From: Novipirellula herctigrandis
GTDB taxonomy: Bacteria; Planctomycetota; Planctomycetia; Pirellulales; Pirellulaceae
DNA: 64,000 nucleotides
Assembly: GCA_007859835.1 (NCBI GenBank)
Contig: SJPJ01000001.1
Span: forward strand, 1,012,453-1,076,452
Direction: 5' to 3'
Made by a program: the position numbers and the translations under genes. The notes under the pieces were generated by a model. That model saw only the letters and a list, made by a program, of their open reading frames with translations, had not been told where the DNA came from and searched no databases. The number at the start of each line of letters is the position of its first letter. Position 1 is the first letter of the stretch. Shown piece after piece: positions 37,730 to 45,674 of the stretch.

Positions 37730-38775
37730 AGGATGAATCCGTAAACGATAACTCGATCGAAGACGACAGCGATATCGACGGATCGGCCACAGATCCAATC
37801 GCCGGTGAACCGGTATGTCGCGATTTCGTCGTCCCAGAATCGGCGGTCGGTCAGCGCATCGATCTGTTCCTTACCCAAGCATCGGATGGATTCAGCCGTA
37901 GCCAAATTACGCAAGCGATCCAAGCCGACGGTGCGACTCTTGACGGACGAACCGTTCGCCCGAGCGTGAAATTGAAAGCGGGACAAAAGATCCGGTTTCG
38001 CGTTCCCGAACCGGTCAGTGATGACACGATCGGCGAAAATATCCCGCTCGATATTCTTTATGAAGACGACGGATTTGTGGTGGTAAACAAACCACCGGGC
38101 ATGGTCGTCCATCCGGCTCGCGGCAATTGGACCGGGACGCTCACCAGTGCCCTCGCATTTCGTTTTCAAGCTCTATCGGATGTCGGCGGCCCCACACGTC
38201 CGGGCATCGTCCACCGACTCGACCGCGACACGAGTGGCGTGATTGTGGTTGCCAAAACGAACGCCGTCCACATGAATTTGGCGGATCAGTTCGCCAACCG
38301 AACAGTCGAAAAAGAATACTTCGCGATCGCGGCAGGCAAACTCGATCGAGACCGAGATATCATTGATGCCCCGATCGGACGACATCCGTACCAGCGGGAC
38401 AAAATGGCGATTCGTGAAAACCACACGACGAGCAAAACCGCATCGACTTTCTATGAAGTCATCTCGCGGCATGGTCGATTCACGCAAGTGCGGGTATTGC
38501 CCAAGACCGGTCGAACGCATCAAATCCGAGTCCATCTAAGCCACGCCGGGGCCCCAGTCCTGTGCGACCGTCTGTACGCTGGGCATGCCGAAGTGACCGT
38601 TGCGATGTTGACGGGAGTTCGCGACGAAACGGGCAAACGTGTGGTACTGGAACGCCAAGCCCTGCACGCCAAACGTTTGACGCTGACCCATCCCCAAAGT
38701 GGCAAGTCGATGACATTCGAAGCACCGCTGCCGGACGACATTCGCCGTGTGATCGAGGTCCTTTCGAGCAGCTAG
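37726..38775 (+). CDS. rluD: 23S rRNA pseudouridine synthase, RluA/RluD family
   Basis: 349 aa from GTG 37726, which overlaps the upstream stop. An acidic N-terminus (~30 residues) precedes an S4 domain (GQRIDLFLTQASDGFSRSQITQAIQADGATLDG). The catalytic domain carries the family signature HRLDRDTSGVIVVAKT with the nucleophilic Asp, preceded by EDDGFVVVNKPPGMVVHPARGN. Then LPKTGRTHQIRVHLSHAGAPVLCDRLYAG. S4 plus the RLD motif suits RluD, which acts on helix 69 of 23S rRNA, but the exact target cannot be told from sequence. Translational coupling to the TPR-like gene is likely. Confidence 0.9.
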   Translation: MKDESVNDNSIEDDSDIDGSATDPIAGEPVCRDFVVPESAVGQRIDLFLTQASDGFSRSQITQAIQADGATLDGRTVRPSVKLKAGQKIRFRVPEPVSDDTIGENIPLDILYEDDGFVVVNKPPGMVVHPARGNWTGTLTSALAFRFQALSDVGGPTRPGIVHRLDRDTSGVIVVAKTNAVHMNLADQFANRTVEKEYFAIAAGKLDRDRDIIDAPIGRHPYQRDKMAIRENHTTSKTASTFYEVISRHGRFTQVRVLPKTGRTHQIRVHLSHAGAPVLCDRLYAGHAEVTVAMLTGVRDETGKRVVLERQALHAKRLTLTHPQSGKSMTFEAPLPDDIRRVIEVLSSS

Positions 38776-38828
38776 GCAATCCGAAGCCCAACAATGCAAG
38801 GCCCGAATCAGCCTACGCCTCGACGCCA

Positions 38829-40058
38829 TCACGTCCCCGGCATTTGCATTGACGATTCCATGTCCGCAAACAATTGTTCGGCGCTATCTTCAAAGATTCG
38901 CCCAATCAGAAGATCCGTAACACGGCCCCGATGCTCGGGATGCATTTTCATGAAACGGCCGATGCTGAACTCTTTCGAGTAGAACGCGTCGACCAGCTTG
39001 CGTACCCACTGGGCCCCCTCTTTGAACTCCTCGGTCCATGTATTGAGTTGTGCGGCACTGAGATCGTTGTTGGCAAACCCTTCGACGACTGCGTCGGCAG
39101 CCCGGATGCCCATTTCGAGCGCGAAGTAGACACCTGACGAATAAACCGGATCGATAAATCCAAAAGCATCACCAATCAACACCCATCCATCGCCGGCATG
39201 TTGTTTCGTCGAGTACGAAAACTCTTTCGCCGTACGAATCTCGCCTAATCGCGTGGCTGGTTCCAAACGACGTTGCAAACCGGGACACATACGCAGTTGT
39301 TCAATGAATACGTCTTCAGGTTTCTTACCACTTTTCAACAAATAGTCGGTATCGCCAACGCATCCGATGCTGGTCATGCCGCGCGACAGCGGGATGAACC
39401 AAAACCAAGCGTCCTTGGTTTCCGTATTAAGAATGATCGTCGCGCCCTCGTTGTCTCCTTCGCCGCGAACCGCGTCACGATAGTAGGTCCAAATCGCAAC
39501 CTTCTTCAATCGCGGATCGATTTGCTTGAGCCCAAGTTTGTTCGCAATAAACGATTGTTGGCCCGTTGCATCGATCACGACGCGGCATCCAATCTCGTGC
39601 TGTTTGCCGTCGGCATCGCGCAGCACCACTCCTGTTGCGCGGCCATCGGAGTCAAAATGAACGTCGACAAGCCGTGTCGAATCGCAACACTCGGCTCCCA
39701 GTTCGCCTGCACGGTCGAACAACATTTTGTCGAATTCACTGCGTTCGACTTGCCACGTGCTACTGCATTGGCGCGAGTCGTGATCGCGAAAGAAAAATGG
39801 TTCCGATTCGGTTCCTTTGTGCGTGACGAACTGAACGCTCTTTTTCGATTGAAACCCAGCTTGGCGAACCCTCTCGTTCACCCCGAGTCGATCGAGTGCC
39901 CAGTAGGTTTCGGGCATTAGTGACTCGCCAACGTGAAATCGAGGCATCGGTTCACGTTCAATCAATAGCGTGTCAAGTTCGGATTGGGCGAGAATCGCCG
40001 CCGCCGCCCCGCCCGCTGGGCCGCCACCGATCACGATACAGTCGTAATATGCTTTCAT
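38829..40058 (-). CDS. FAD-dependent oxidoreductase (halogenase/geranylgeranyl-reductase type)
   Basis: 409 aa from ATG 40058, which has AGGA 8 nt upstream; an ATG 39 nt earlier lacks one. The dinucleotide fold is at the start (YYDCIVIGGGPAGGAAAAILAQSELDTLLIERE), followed by PRFHVGESLMPETYWALDRLG, typical of flavin-dependent halogenase-like and geranylgeranyl-reductase-like enzymes. VVIDATGQQSFIANKLGLK and WVLIGDAFGFIDPVYSSGVYFALEMG (FAD site) follow. I do not see the WxWxIP signature of true tryptophan halogenases: the matching stretch reads AWFWFIPLSRG. A role in reducing or oxidising a lipid or polyketide is possible. Confidence 0.85.
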   Translation of the reverse strand: MKAYYDCIVIGGGPAGGAAAAILAQSELDTLLIEREPMPRFHVGESLMPETYWALDRLGVNERVRQAGFQSKKSVQFVTHKGTESEPFFFRDHDSRQCSSTWQVERSEFDKMLFDRAGELGAECCDSTRLVDVHFDSDGRATGVVLRDADGKQHEIGCRVVIDATGQQSFIANKLGLKQIDPRLKKVAIWTYYRDAVRGEGDNEGATIILNTETKDAWFWFIPLSRGMTSIGCVGDTDYLLKSGKKPEDVFIEQLRMCPGLQRRLEPATRLGEIRTAKEFSYSTKQHAGDGWVLIGDAFGFIDPVYSSGVYFALEMGIRAADAVVEGFANNDLSAAQLNTWTEEFKEGAQWVRKLVDAFYSKEFSIGRFMKMHPEHRGRVTDLLIGRIFEDSAEQLFADMESSMQMPGT

Positions 40059-40148
40059 CAACGGATTCCTATGAATTTGCCAATCTGTAATTCGCATGAC
40101 GCAATTTTTGGCAATTTTCGCTTTCTAATGGTAGCTGCCGGTTTTTTT

Positions 40149-40167
40149 CTGCGGAACAGTTCCGCAG
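40149..40167. promoter_or_regulatory. perfect palindrome, candidate operator
   Basis: CTGCGGAACAGTTCCGCAG has 9-bp arms around a single central base. It lies between divergent genes (starts at 40058 and 40281). The T-run is on its 5' side on the plus strand, so it is not a plus-strand terminator, and A-rich sequence follows on the minus strand. A dimeric regulator is the simplest reading. Confidence 0.55.
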
Positions 40168-40280
40168 AACAGTTTAGTCCATCCGGCAAGCACCCCCCAT
40201 TCGCTTGATCAAAACGCACGGAGGACCTACCATGCGAGTTGGTCTGACCAAGAAAAAATGAACTGAGGATGATAACGATA

Positions 40281-41684
40281 ATGTCTCGCCGAAAGCCCAA
40301 CCAACTTCTTTTTAGCTTATTTGCGATCGCCTCAGCGGTATGCTTTTCCCAATTGGTTACCATCGATTCGGCGGAAGCACAGTTGTTTCCTCGGTTGCGT
40401 GCGCGGTTGCGTGGTCAAAGCCAACCGCAGTATCAACGCCCACCTCAGCAAAACTACCGGCCACCTACATCGAGTTATCGTTCGGCTAGGCCGCAACAAA
40501 TGAATTCGCCCGACGGTCCCGAACTTCAACGAGCTCGACCTGTTTCCCCCAACGACAAGTCAGGTACCACTAATTCTGACAAGAACAGGGCTGCGGCAAA
40601 ACCTGACGATTCAGGCCCTTCGATATTAGTGCCTAACGATGAAAAGAAAGCGAATAAGAACAATGCGACCTCTCCGGCAACTCTAGGCATCGATGTCCAA
40701 CCAACCGATAAGTCGACCACTCCCGGATTGCCCAGAATACCGGGGATCGAAGTTCGGCGGGTTCGCGACGTATCGAAAGTCCGCCAATCAGGACTAGAGG
40801 AAGGCGATGTGATTGTGATGCTAGACGGCCAAGCGACACCAAATGTCGAGTCGGTTCGAGAGATTTTGTCATCGAAGAAAGTCGGTGACTCGATCGTCGC
40901 GAGAGTCTACCGAGGCAGACGCGTTGCCAATTTGACCTTGCCACTCATTGATGAGGCAGCCGAACGACAGATCGCCTACGCCAAGCCTGATTTTCCCTCT
41001 TCGCAAAAACAGATGCGTTCCCAAATCGCAACCGACTCGGGTATCGCCGATTTCGGTGTCGCAGTGACCGACTCGCCAAACGAACGAGGCGCAGTAGTAA
41101 CGCAAATCAAATCGCAGTCAACAGCCGAATTATTAGGACTGAAAGTAGGTGACCGAGTGATTTCGGTCGGCGATACCTTTACCGTGGGTGGTGATGCATT
41201 CCAAAATCAGATCGACAGTTGGTATCGTGACCAGCCGCTGAAGCTGCAACTGGTCCGCAACAATCGTTTGTATACATTGACGGTCGATCCGCAAGCACTT
41301 GCGATGGCCAAAGCGAAAGCCGCAAAGGATGCAAAAATTGCTCAAACATCGGGTAATAGCGAAGCGAAGCGGGACAACAAAACGGCCCAGGGCAAGAGCT
41401 CTGGCAGCTCGGTTTTCAGTGGAATTGGTTCAGCAATTGGTGGCCTGTTTGGCGGTAATTCCACAAAAATAAATGGGGAAGCGACGACAACCAAGACACT
41501 ACCCGCACCTGAAAAGGATTCCATCGTGGCAAGAGAGGAAATGCCAAAGCCCGCCAAGGCCGAAACCATACCTTCAACGGGCGAAGTGGATGCGTTGGAA
41601 TTCGGTGATGGCGAACCAATCGGTCGCGTCAGCTTCGAAGATCTCGATTCCCAAGCGATGCCTGCGGAGCGTGCGTTCGACTAG
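40281..41684 (+). CDS. secreted protein with two PDZ domains
   Basis: 467 aa from ATG 40281 with GAGGA 11 nt upstream; an ATG at 40269 sits on top of that site. The signal peptide is MSRRKPNQLLFSLFAIASAVCFS...DSAEA-Q. A disordered Arg/Gln/Pro region is followed by PDZ1 at ~155-230 (VRDVSKVRQSGLEEGDVIVMLDGQATPNVESVREILSSKKVGDSIVARVYRG) and PDZ2 at ~265-345 (VAVTDSPNERGAVVTQIKSQSTAELLGLKVGDRVISVGD). The C-terminus is low complexity with a Gly-rich patch (GIGSAIGGLFGGNS). No protease domain is present. It may scaffold or regulate envelope proteases, by analogy with PDZ-only proteins. Confidence 0.85.
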   Translation: MSRRKPNQLLFSLFAIASAVCFSQLVTIDSAEAQLFPRLRARLRGQSQPQYQRPPQQNYRPPTSSYRSARPQQMNSPDGPELQRARPVSPNDKSGTTNSDKNRAAAKPDDSGPSILVPNDEKKANKNNATSPATLGIDVQPTDKSTTPGLPRIPGIEVRRVRDVSKVRQSGLEEGDVIVMLDGQATPNVESVREILSSKKVGDSIVARVYRGRRVANLTLPLIDEAAERQIAYAKPDFPSSQKQMRSQIATDSGIADFGVAVTDSPNERGAVVTQIKSQSTAELLGLKVGDRVISVGDTFTVGGDAFQNQIDSWYRDQPLKLQLVRNNRLYTLTVDPQALAMAKAKAAKDAKIAQTSGNSEAKRDNKTAQGKSSGSSVFSGIGSAIGGLFGGNSTKINGEATTTKTLPAPEKDSIVAREEMPKPAKAETIPSTGEVDALEFGDGEPIGRVSFEDLDSQAMPAERAFD

Positions 41685-41769
41685 TGGCTCCCATCGTTTG
41701 CTTTCGCATCACCGCTTTCCCATCTTGAAAGAACGCCGCATCAGGCCGGCGCAGACAGCAAACCGTAAC

Positions 41770-41814
41770 AAAAAAACCCGCTTGCCAAGACTCAGGTGAA
41801 TCTCGACAAACGGG
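41770..41814 (-). terminator. rho-independent terminator of the minus-strand RNA unit
   Basis: On the minus strand CCCGTTTG pairs with CAAGCGGG (one G-T pair), with additional AGA/TCT pairing inside, followed at once by seven T. It serves transcription coming from 42048, and not the convergent PDZ gene. Confidence 0.8.
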
Positions 41815-41893
41815 CATGTTCTCGCAGAATCTCTAACCAATAGATGATCGCGAGTGGGGTGGCTGCGCCGAAGCATCAGCCCGCCGACTTAAA

Positions 41894-41935
41894 CTACGGG
41901 TTACCACCCCGTTGGCTAGTACAGCAATATTCCAC
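41894..41935 (-). CDS. 13-codon ORF with an exceptional Shine-Dalgarno
   Basis: GTG 41935 to TAG 41894 encodes MEYCCTSQRGGNP. AGGAGG ends 7 nt before the GTG and is part of TAAAGGAGGTGATC, a 14-nt perfect complement of the conserved 16S 3' tail; other genes here show only 4-5-nt sites. The codons CGG GGT GGT form the 5' arm of the three-way junction's closing stem, and the stop codon opens an arm loop, so translation should disrupt the fold. The peptide ends Pro-stop, a context known in some stalling leaders such as TnaC, but no downstream gene is present to be controlled. Too short for composition to prove coding. Confidence 0.55.
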   Translation of the reverse strand: MEYCCTSQRGGNP

Positions 41936-42054
41936 TTGATCACCTCCTTTACGTAATTGGTTTGACGATTCCCACTCAGGTGCCAACCAGATTCGAGTGG
42001 CAAATCGTACGGAAAGGTCTTTGCCGTGACGCGTTATCACGGCCCGGTACTTTC

Positions 42055-42083
42055 ATTATCCTCACCCGGCAAGAGCCTGACAA
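42055..42083 (-). promoter_or_regulatory. sigma70-type promoter of the minus-strand RNA unit
   Basis: On the minus strand TTGTCA (42083-42078), exactly 17 bp, then GATAAT (42060-42055): five of six matches at each hexamer. Upstream of -35 the sequence is AT-rich (CATATTTTTATCTGAAAAAC), like an UP element. The predicted start is near 42048. Confidence 0.75.
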
Positions 42084-42174
42084 GTTTCTGAAAGTGTTTT
42101 TCAGATAAAAATATGGACCCAAACGCTACCAAACGGGTTCGCGGTCGAATCGGAGATGGCTTAGAATAATTGCC

Positions 42175-43140
42175 ATGATCAACGAACCGACCATCATTCT
42201 TTCGGGAACCGACCCCGATTTGCCGCAGAACGTGCCACCTGGATTGGCCCGCTATAGCAATTTGCGTGAAATGGCTCGTGGCGGTAGCGCAATATTGAGA
42301 GCAGGCTTCGATTGCATCACCGGTCGGACCGTAGCGATCAAATGCTTGCTTCCCGAAACCAGACACGACCGCCGCGAGCAACGCCGAATCCTCCGCGAAG
42401 CACGCGTAACCGCCCAATTGCAACATCCCAATACCGTTCCGGTCTATGACATCGGTAACGACAAGGTTGAAGGGATCTACTTTGTGATGAAGCGGATTTC
42501 GGGCGAGAATTTTTTTGAGATCCTTAAACGAATCGCGCGCGGGGAACAGGACACTATCGACGTGTTCCCAGCCCAACGGCGAGTTGAGATCCTCATCAAT
42601 GCTTGCCAAGCACTCGCCTATTCCCACGCTCGAGGGGTAATCCACCGCGACGTTAAACCCGAGAACATTTGGGTGGGCAACTTCGGGGAAGTCATCCTGT
42701 TGGATTGGGGCGTCGCAAAGGTATGGGGGCAAGCAGACGACAACGAACCACTCAACCGAAGCGTGCTAACGACCGAAGAAACGGAAACTCAACAACTAAA
42801 AACGCTCACCGGTGGCGGCCAACGACCTGGTACTCCACTGTACATGTCACCTGAACAAGTCAACGGAAACCGAGGCATCGACGAACGGTCCGATATTTTC
42901 AGCGCAGGTGTGACGTTGTACGAAGCACTAGCGCTTCGCGAGCCCTTTCGGGGCGCCGATATCAACGAGACCTTTGACAATATTCAAAACAAGGAAATCC
43001 CTCCGCCAAGCGAACGATCGCCAGACCGGAAAATTTCCCAAGCGGCTGATGATGTGGTGATGAAAGCGATTCAAAAGCGACCTGCCAACCGCTACCAGTT
43101 CATGCGAGACTTCATTGAGGCAATGCGAACGATCACTTGA
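42175..43140 (+). CDS. Ser/Thr protein kinase
   Basis: 321 aa, kinase domain only, with no membrane segment. Seen: glycine loop MARGGSAILRAGF, VAIK lysine (TVAIKCLL), catalytic loop HRDVKPENIWV, metal loop LLDWGVAKV (DWG for DFG, frequent in planctomycete kinases), activation segment end GTPLYMSPEQ, and DERSDIFSAGVTLYEAL. The loop between DWG and GTP is long and acidic, with Thr/Glu repeats (LTTEETETQQLKTL) that could be phosphorylated. The partner is unknown. It is divergent from the structured RNA unit; the two promoters share the 42049-42174 interval. Confidence 0.92.
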   Translation: MINEPTIILSGTDPDLPQNVPPGLARYSNLREMARGGSAILRAGFDCITGRTVAIKCLLPETRHDRREQRRILREARVTAQLQHPNTVPVYDIGNDKVEGIYFVMKRISGENFFEILKRIARGEQDTIDVFPAQRRVEILINACQALAYSHARGVIHRDVKPENIWVGNFGEVILLDWGVAKVWGQADDNEPLNRSVLTTEETETQQLKTLTGGGQRPGTPLYMSPEQVNGNRGIDERSDIFSAGVTLYEALALREPFRGADINETFDNIQNKEIPPPSERSPDRKISQAADDVVMKAIQKRPANRYQFMRDFIEAMRTIT

Positions 43141-43470
43141 AGGACTTGGTTCGCCTATTCAAATGGCGACACGACACGCCGCATGCCTTTGTTCAAACTT
43201 AACTTCTTAACTTCTAAGGCATTGGCATTCTTAGGCATAGCCACCCTCAACCTTAGATTGCCACGCTGGACTCGGCATTGCCCCGAAAATCAGTTTTTGG
43301 GGTGTTTGCCCTAAATTCGCGACGCAATCGACGATTGTGATCGCAACCGCTTCGCGCAGGCCGAAAACATGTCGATACTAACGCTCCTACCGTTTTCACC
43401 TGTTTCTGCTACTTGATTCGCTTTGTGACGTTTAGCTAACGCGTCGCAATGGCGTGGAGAATTGTTTTTG
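43141..43470. other. 330-bp intergenic stretch upstream of ndk
   Basis: No gene, RNA or clear hairpin is seen. An imperfect direct repeat of the form cttaa/cttctaaggcattggcattcttaggc lies near 43200-43235. It should contain the ndk promoter, which I could not identify. Confidence 0.45.
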
Positions 43471-43929
43471 ATGCAACGTACTCTTGTTCTTTTGAAGCCT
43501 GATTGTGTCCAACGACGTTTGATGGGCGAAGTGATCTCGCGGTTCGAAGCCAAAGGGCTCGAGATTGTCGCGATGAAGATGATCCAAATTACCCCTGAAC
43601 TTGCGAAGCAGCACTATGCCGAGCACGTCGAGAAGCCGTTCTACGGAGGGCTTGAGGCCTTCATTACGTCGGCCCCCGTGATCGCAATGGCGATCGACGG
43701 ATTGGAAGTGATCCGCGTGGTCCGCGAGATGTTGGGAGCAACTAGCGGTCTAAAGGCTGCCGCTGGAACGATTCGCGGCGATTTTAGCAGTAGCCGTCAA
43801 ATGAATCTGGTTCACGCCAGCGATGGCGAAGAAGCGGCCGCGCGAGAGTTGAAACTCTACTTCGGCGACTCGGAATTTTGCGATTTCAATTCGCCTATGA
43901 CGTCATTCATGCGAGCATCGGACGAGTAG
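43471..43929 (+). CDS. ndk: nucleoside diphosphate kinase
   Basis: 152 aa from ATG 43471 with GGAG 11 nt upstream; a TTG three codons earlier is also open. Ndk passes the gamma-phosphate of ATP to NDPs through a phospho-His. The order is standard: QRTLVLLKPDCVQRRLMGEVISRFEAKGLEIVAMKM, then GGLEAFITSAPVIAMAIDG, GTIRGDFSSSRQMNLVHASDGEEAAARELKLYF with the active-site His in NLVHASD. The length is standard. A terminator follows. Confidence 0.97.
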   Translation: MQRTLVLLKPDCVQRRLMGEVISRFEAKGLEIVAMKMIQITPELAKQHYAEHVEKPFYGGLEAFITSAPVIAMAIDGLEVIRVVREMLGATSGLKAAAGTIRGDFSSSRQMNLVHASDGEEAAARELKLYFGDSEFCDFNSPMTSFMRASDE

Positions 43930-44005
43930 TTCCCGTCGCCATAGGTTGGGCGATTGGATACCACACTCGCCCTGAACAGCACACTCGCTCGAAAAGACAG
44001 ATGAG

Positions 44006-44047
44006 ATGAATCGTCGTCAAACCGCGTTTAGCGGCGATTCATTTTTT
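44006..44047 (+). terminator. rho-independent terminator after ndk
   Basis: ATGAATCG pairs with CGATTCAT (8 bp), with a smaller CCGC/GCGG stem inside, followed by six T. It overlaps the 3' end of the convergent lipoprotein gene, a space-saving arrangement. Confidence 0.65.
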
Positions 44048-44267
44048 CTTCAGCCTTGGCCGCTTTCAATGCAGCCGCTTCACGCGGCAACTTGAATTCG
44101 GGCCCGGCTGGGAAGTATTGAATGTCGTCCTGCAAGTAGTACGGGCTCGGCAGGGTTTGTCCATTGAGAGAAACTTGGCATCCCGTGCTGGAAATCACAC
44201 AAATTCCCGTTAGAACCGTAGCAACAGCTAGGCGAGTCATGCGTTGTTTCGTCGACTTTTGGCTCAT
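44028..44267 (-). CDS. small lipoprotein of unknown function
   Basis: 79 aa from ATG 44267 with GAAGG 8 nt upstream; longer in-frame starts reach 44366 but would bury the signal peptide. The signal segment MTRLAVATVLTGICVISSTGC ends in a good lipobox. The mature part is QVSLNGQTLPSPYYLQDDIQYFPAGPEFKLPREAAALKAAKAEEK, with a short Pro/Tyr-rich stretch then a charged helix. I recognise the layout as that of small planctomycete lipoproteins but no function is known to me. It converges with ndk. Confidence 0.7.
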   Translation of the reverse strand: MSQKSTKQRMTRLAVATVLTGICVISSTGCQVSLNGQTLPSPYYLQDDIQYFPAGPEFKLPREAAALKAAKAEEKMNRR

Positions 44268-44679
44268 CGTTGATGCCTTCGTGAATTTCCGGCGTTTGTT
44301 AATGCCAGCGTTTGTCATTGGAGGTGTCGAAACGGTCAGAACATCGCTGCAAAACCAGTGCAGCAACTGTCCTCACAACCCTCATCGGCCAAACAACCCG
44401 CATATCTTTACTCCGCAGCCAAGAAAATTGCACTTTGACGGAATATGAGTTGGTGATAGAGCCTTTTCATCCCAATTCCCCCAACAATACATTGGGTTGA
44501 GGCCCCCCGGCAAACCGCTGCAATCCTTCGAGACATTGCAAAATTAGTGGTTTTTCGCCAAGGCTGCCTCTACAATGTGCCTAAGCGCCGCGGCTCCGTG
44601 GCAAACTTTTCTCGTTTCTCTATTGGCCCCGTATATGTTTCTCCGTTTCATTACCAGATACCACTTGCGTGAAACATCA
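44268..44679. other. 412-bp intergenic stretch between divergent genes
   Basis: Contains the promoters of the small lipoprotein and the protease, neither of which I can point to. A weak hairpin (CCCAA/TTGGG, about 44478-44495) is present. The protease frame is open back to 44575, so part of this stretch may be translated if an upstream start is used. Confidence 0.45.
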
Positions 44680-45624
44680 ATGCGTTTCCTTTTCATGCTG
44701 GCTAATGCCGGCCTATTGGGATCCTCGCTGGCTAATGCAGCCACTTTTGCCAATTACCTGCCGGCGCGGCATGATCGTTTCTCATCGGGAGTGATTACGA
44801 ATCCAACGTTTCTGATGGATCATTCATTGATTTCGGGAGTCGACGCGGTTGGTCAACGTGCCGCATTGATTTCGCCTCAGCACTATTTAACTGCGGCGCA
44901 CATCTCGGCATTCAATCCAACATTCCTTGGCTCCGATGGGGCACTTCATAATTTCGCTCGCGATTTGACGCCAGGCTCGCGAACCGTTTTGGGTACAACC
45001 TTGACAGCCGATTTTACGAAATCAAACGGCACCGTATTGTTGGCCGGAACGACACACGCCAGCGACATTGCGATTGTCCGACTCGCCGCGCCAATTCCGA
45101 CCGCAGACGGAATCGACACGTTACCGATCTACACAGGGACTCTATCTTCGATGGTGGGAGAGGAGTTATTTGTGTTTGATAAAAACGTTCGAGCCGGCAA
45201 GGATACGATCGACATTGCGGAGATCGTTGAACTCAATACCGGTGCGATCACCGCTTCAGTCATTTATGGCTTTGATGAAGAAGGAACAATCCTACCATCC
45301 GATGAACTTCGACTCGTCGGCGGCGACTCCGGCGGATCGTCTCTGATCGATTTCGGTGGGCGTTACGAAGTCGTCGGCGCTAATATGGGAGTAGGCACCG
45401 ATACGGACACAGGCAAAGTCTACAGCTTCAACACCTTCGCAGGTGCCTACATGAGCGAGATCGAGTCTATTATGAACGCCGACGGGTACGTGCTAGGTGC
45501 CGAAGGCATCTTCGTCACCGCTGTACCGGAACCAGCGACCTTTTTCTGCTTGGCAATGGGGATGGTTGTGATCGCGACCAACCGACGTCGGATAAACCGT
45601 CAACCGCTTAGTGACCTCCCCTAG
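44680..45624 (+). CDS. secreted trypsin-like serine protease with PEP-CTERM anchor
   Basis: 314 aa from ATG 44680, giving the clean signal peptide MRFLFMLANAGLLGSSLANA; starts at 44635 and 44575 are also open, and no ribosome site decides. The triad is visible: His in LTAAHISAF, Asp in HASDIAIVRLAAPI, Ser in LVGGDSGGSSLI. The C-terminus VPEPATFFCLAMGMVVIATNRRR is a PEP-CTERM sorting tag: VPEP, a hydrophobic run, then Arg cluster, recognised by an exosortase. No exosortase is in the window. The substrate is unknown. Confidence 0.85.
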   Translation: MRFLFMLANAGLLGSSLANAATFANYLPARHDRFSSGVITNPTFLMDHSLISGVDAVGQRAALISPQHYLTAAHISAFNPTFLGSDGALHNFARDLTPGSRTVLGTTLTADFTKSNGTVLLAGTTHASDIAIVRLAAPIPTADGIDTLPIYTGTLSSMVGEELFVFDKNVRAGKDTIDIAEIVELNTGAITASVIYGFDEEGTILPSDELRLVGGDSGGSSLIDFGGRYEVVGANMGVGTDTDTGKVYSFNTFAGAYMSEIESIMNADGYVLGAEGIFVTAVPEPATFFCLAMGMVVIATNRRRINRQPLSDLP

Positions 45625-45674
45625 TCGCATCGATCGAACTGCGACTTCGATTTCAAACTTTAGTTATGCAGCAT

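Larger units (their letters stand above)
41770..42048 (-). ncRNA. structured ~280-nt transcript of unknown function with a 13-codon ORF
   Basis: Read on the minus strand this intergenic unit has, in order: a near-consensus promoter; a hairpin GCCGTGA/TCACGGC (42023-42043); a second hairpin built on CCACTC/GAGTGG with GATT/AATC outer pairs (41967-42006); a 14-nt sequence fully complementary to the 16S 3' end (41938-41951); a 13-codon ORF; a three-way junction closed by GGGGTGG/CCACCCC (41904-41910 with 41856-41862) whose arms are CCCG/CGGG and a CTG-GC-TTCG-GC-CAG hairpin; and an intrinsic terminator. No same-strand gene lies beyond the terminator, as the PDZ gene is convergent. It is not 6S, tmRNA, RNase P or SRP RNA by any feature I can see. 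It could be a small-peptide mRNA, an sRNA, or both. Confidence 0.7.

Noticed and set aside
37264..38169. 301-codon minus-strand open frame over the TPR-like and RluD genes
   Set aside because: Ser/Gly/Val-rich composition produced by the complement of acidic codons; the plus-strand genes are supported by motifs and overlaps.
41770..42048. Identity of the structured RNA as 6S, tmRNA, RNase P, or SRP RNA
   Set aside because: No long 6S-like double helix with central bubble, no tRNA-like ends or tag ORF of tmRNA, no RNase P core (GAGGAAAGUC), and no SRP GGAAGCAGCC-type loop. It also has an internal ORF with a strong Shine-Dalgarno.
42037..42732. 231-codon minus-strand open frame
   Set aside because: It lies opposite the kinase gene in its coding region, has no recognisable motif, and would read through the promoter and first hairpin of the structured RNA.
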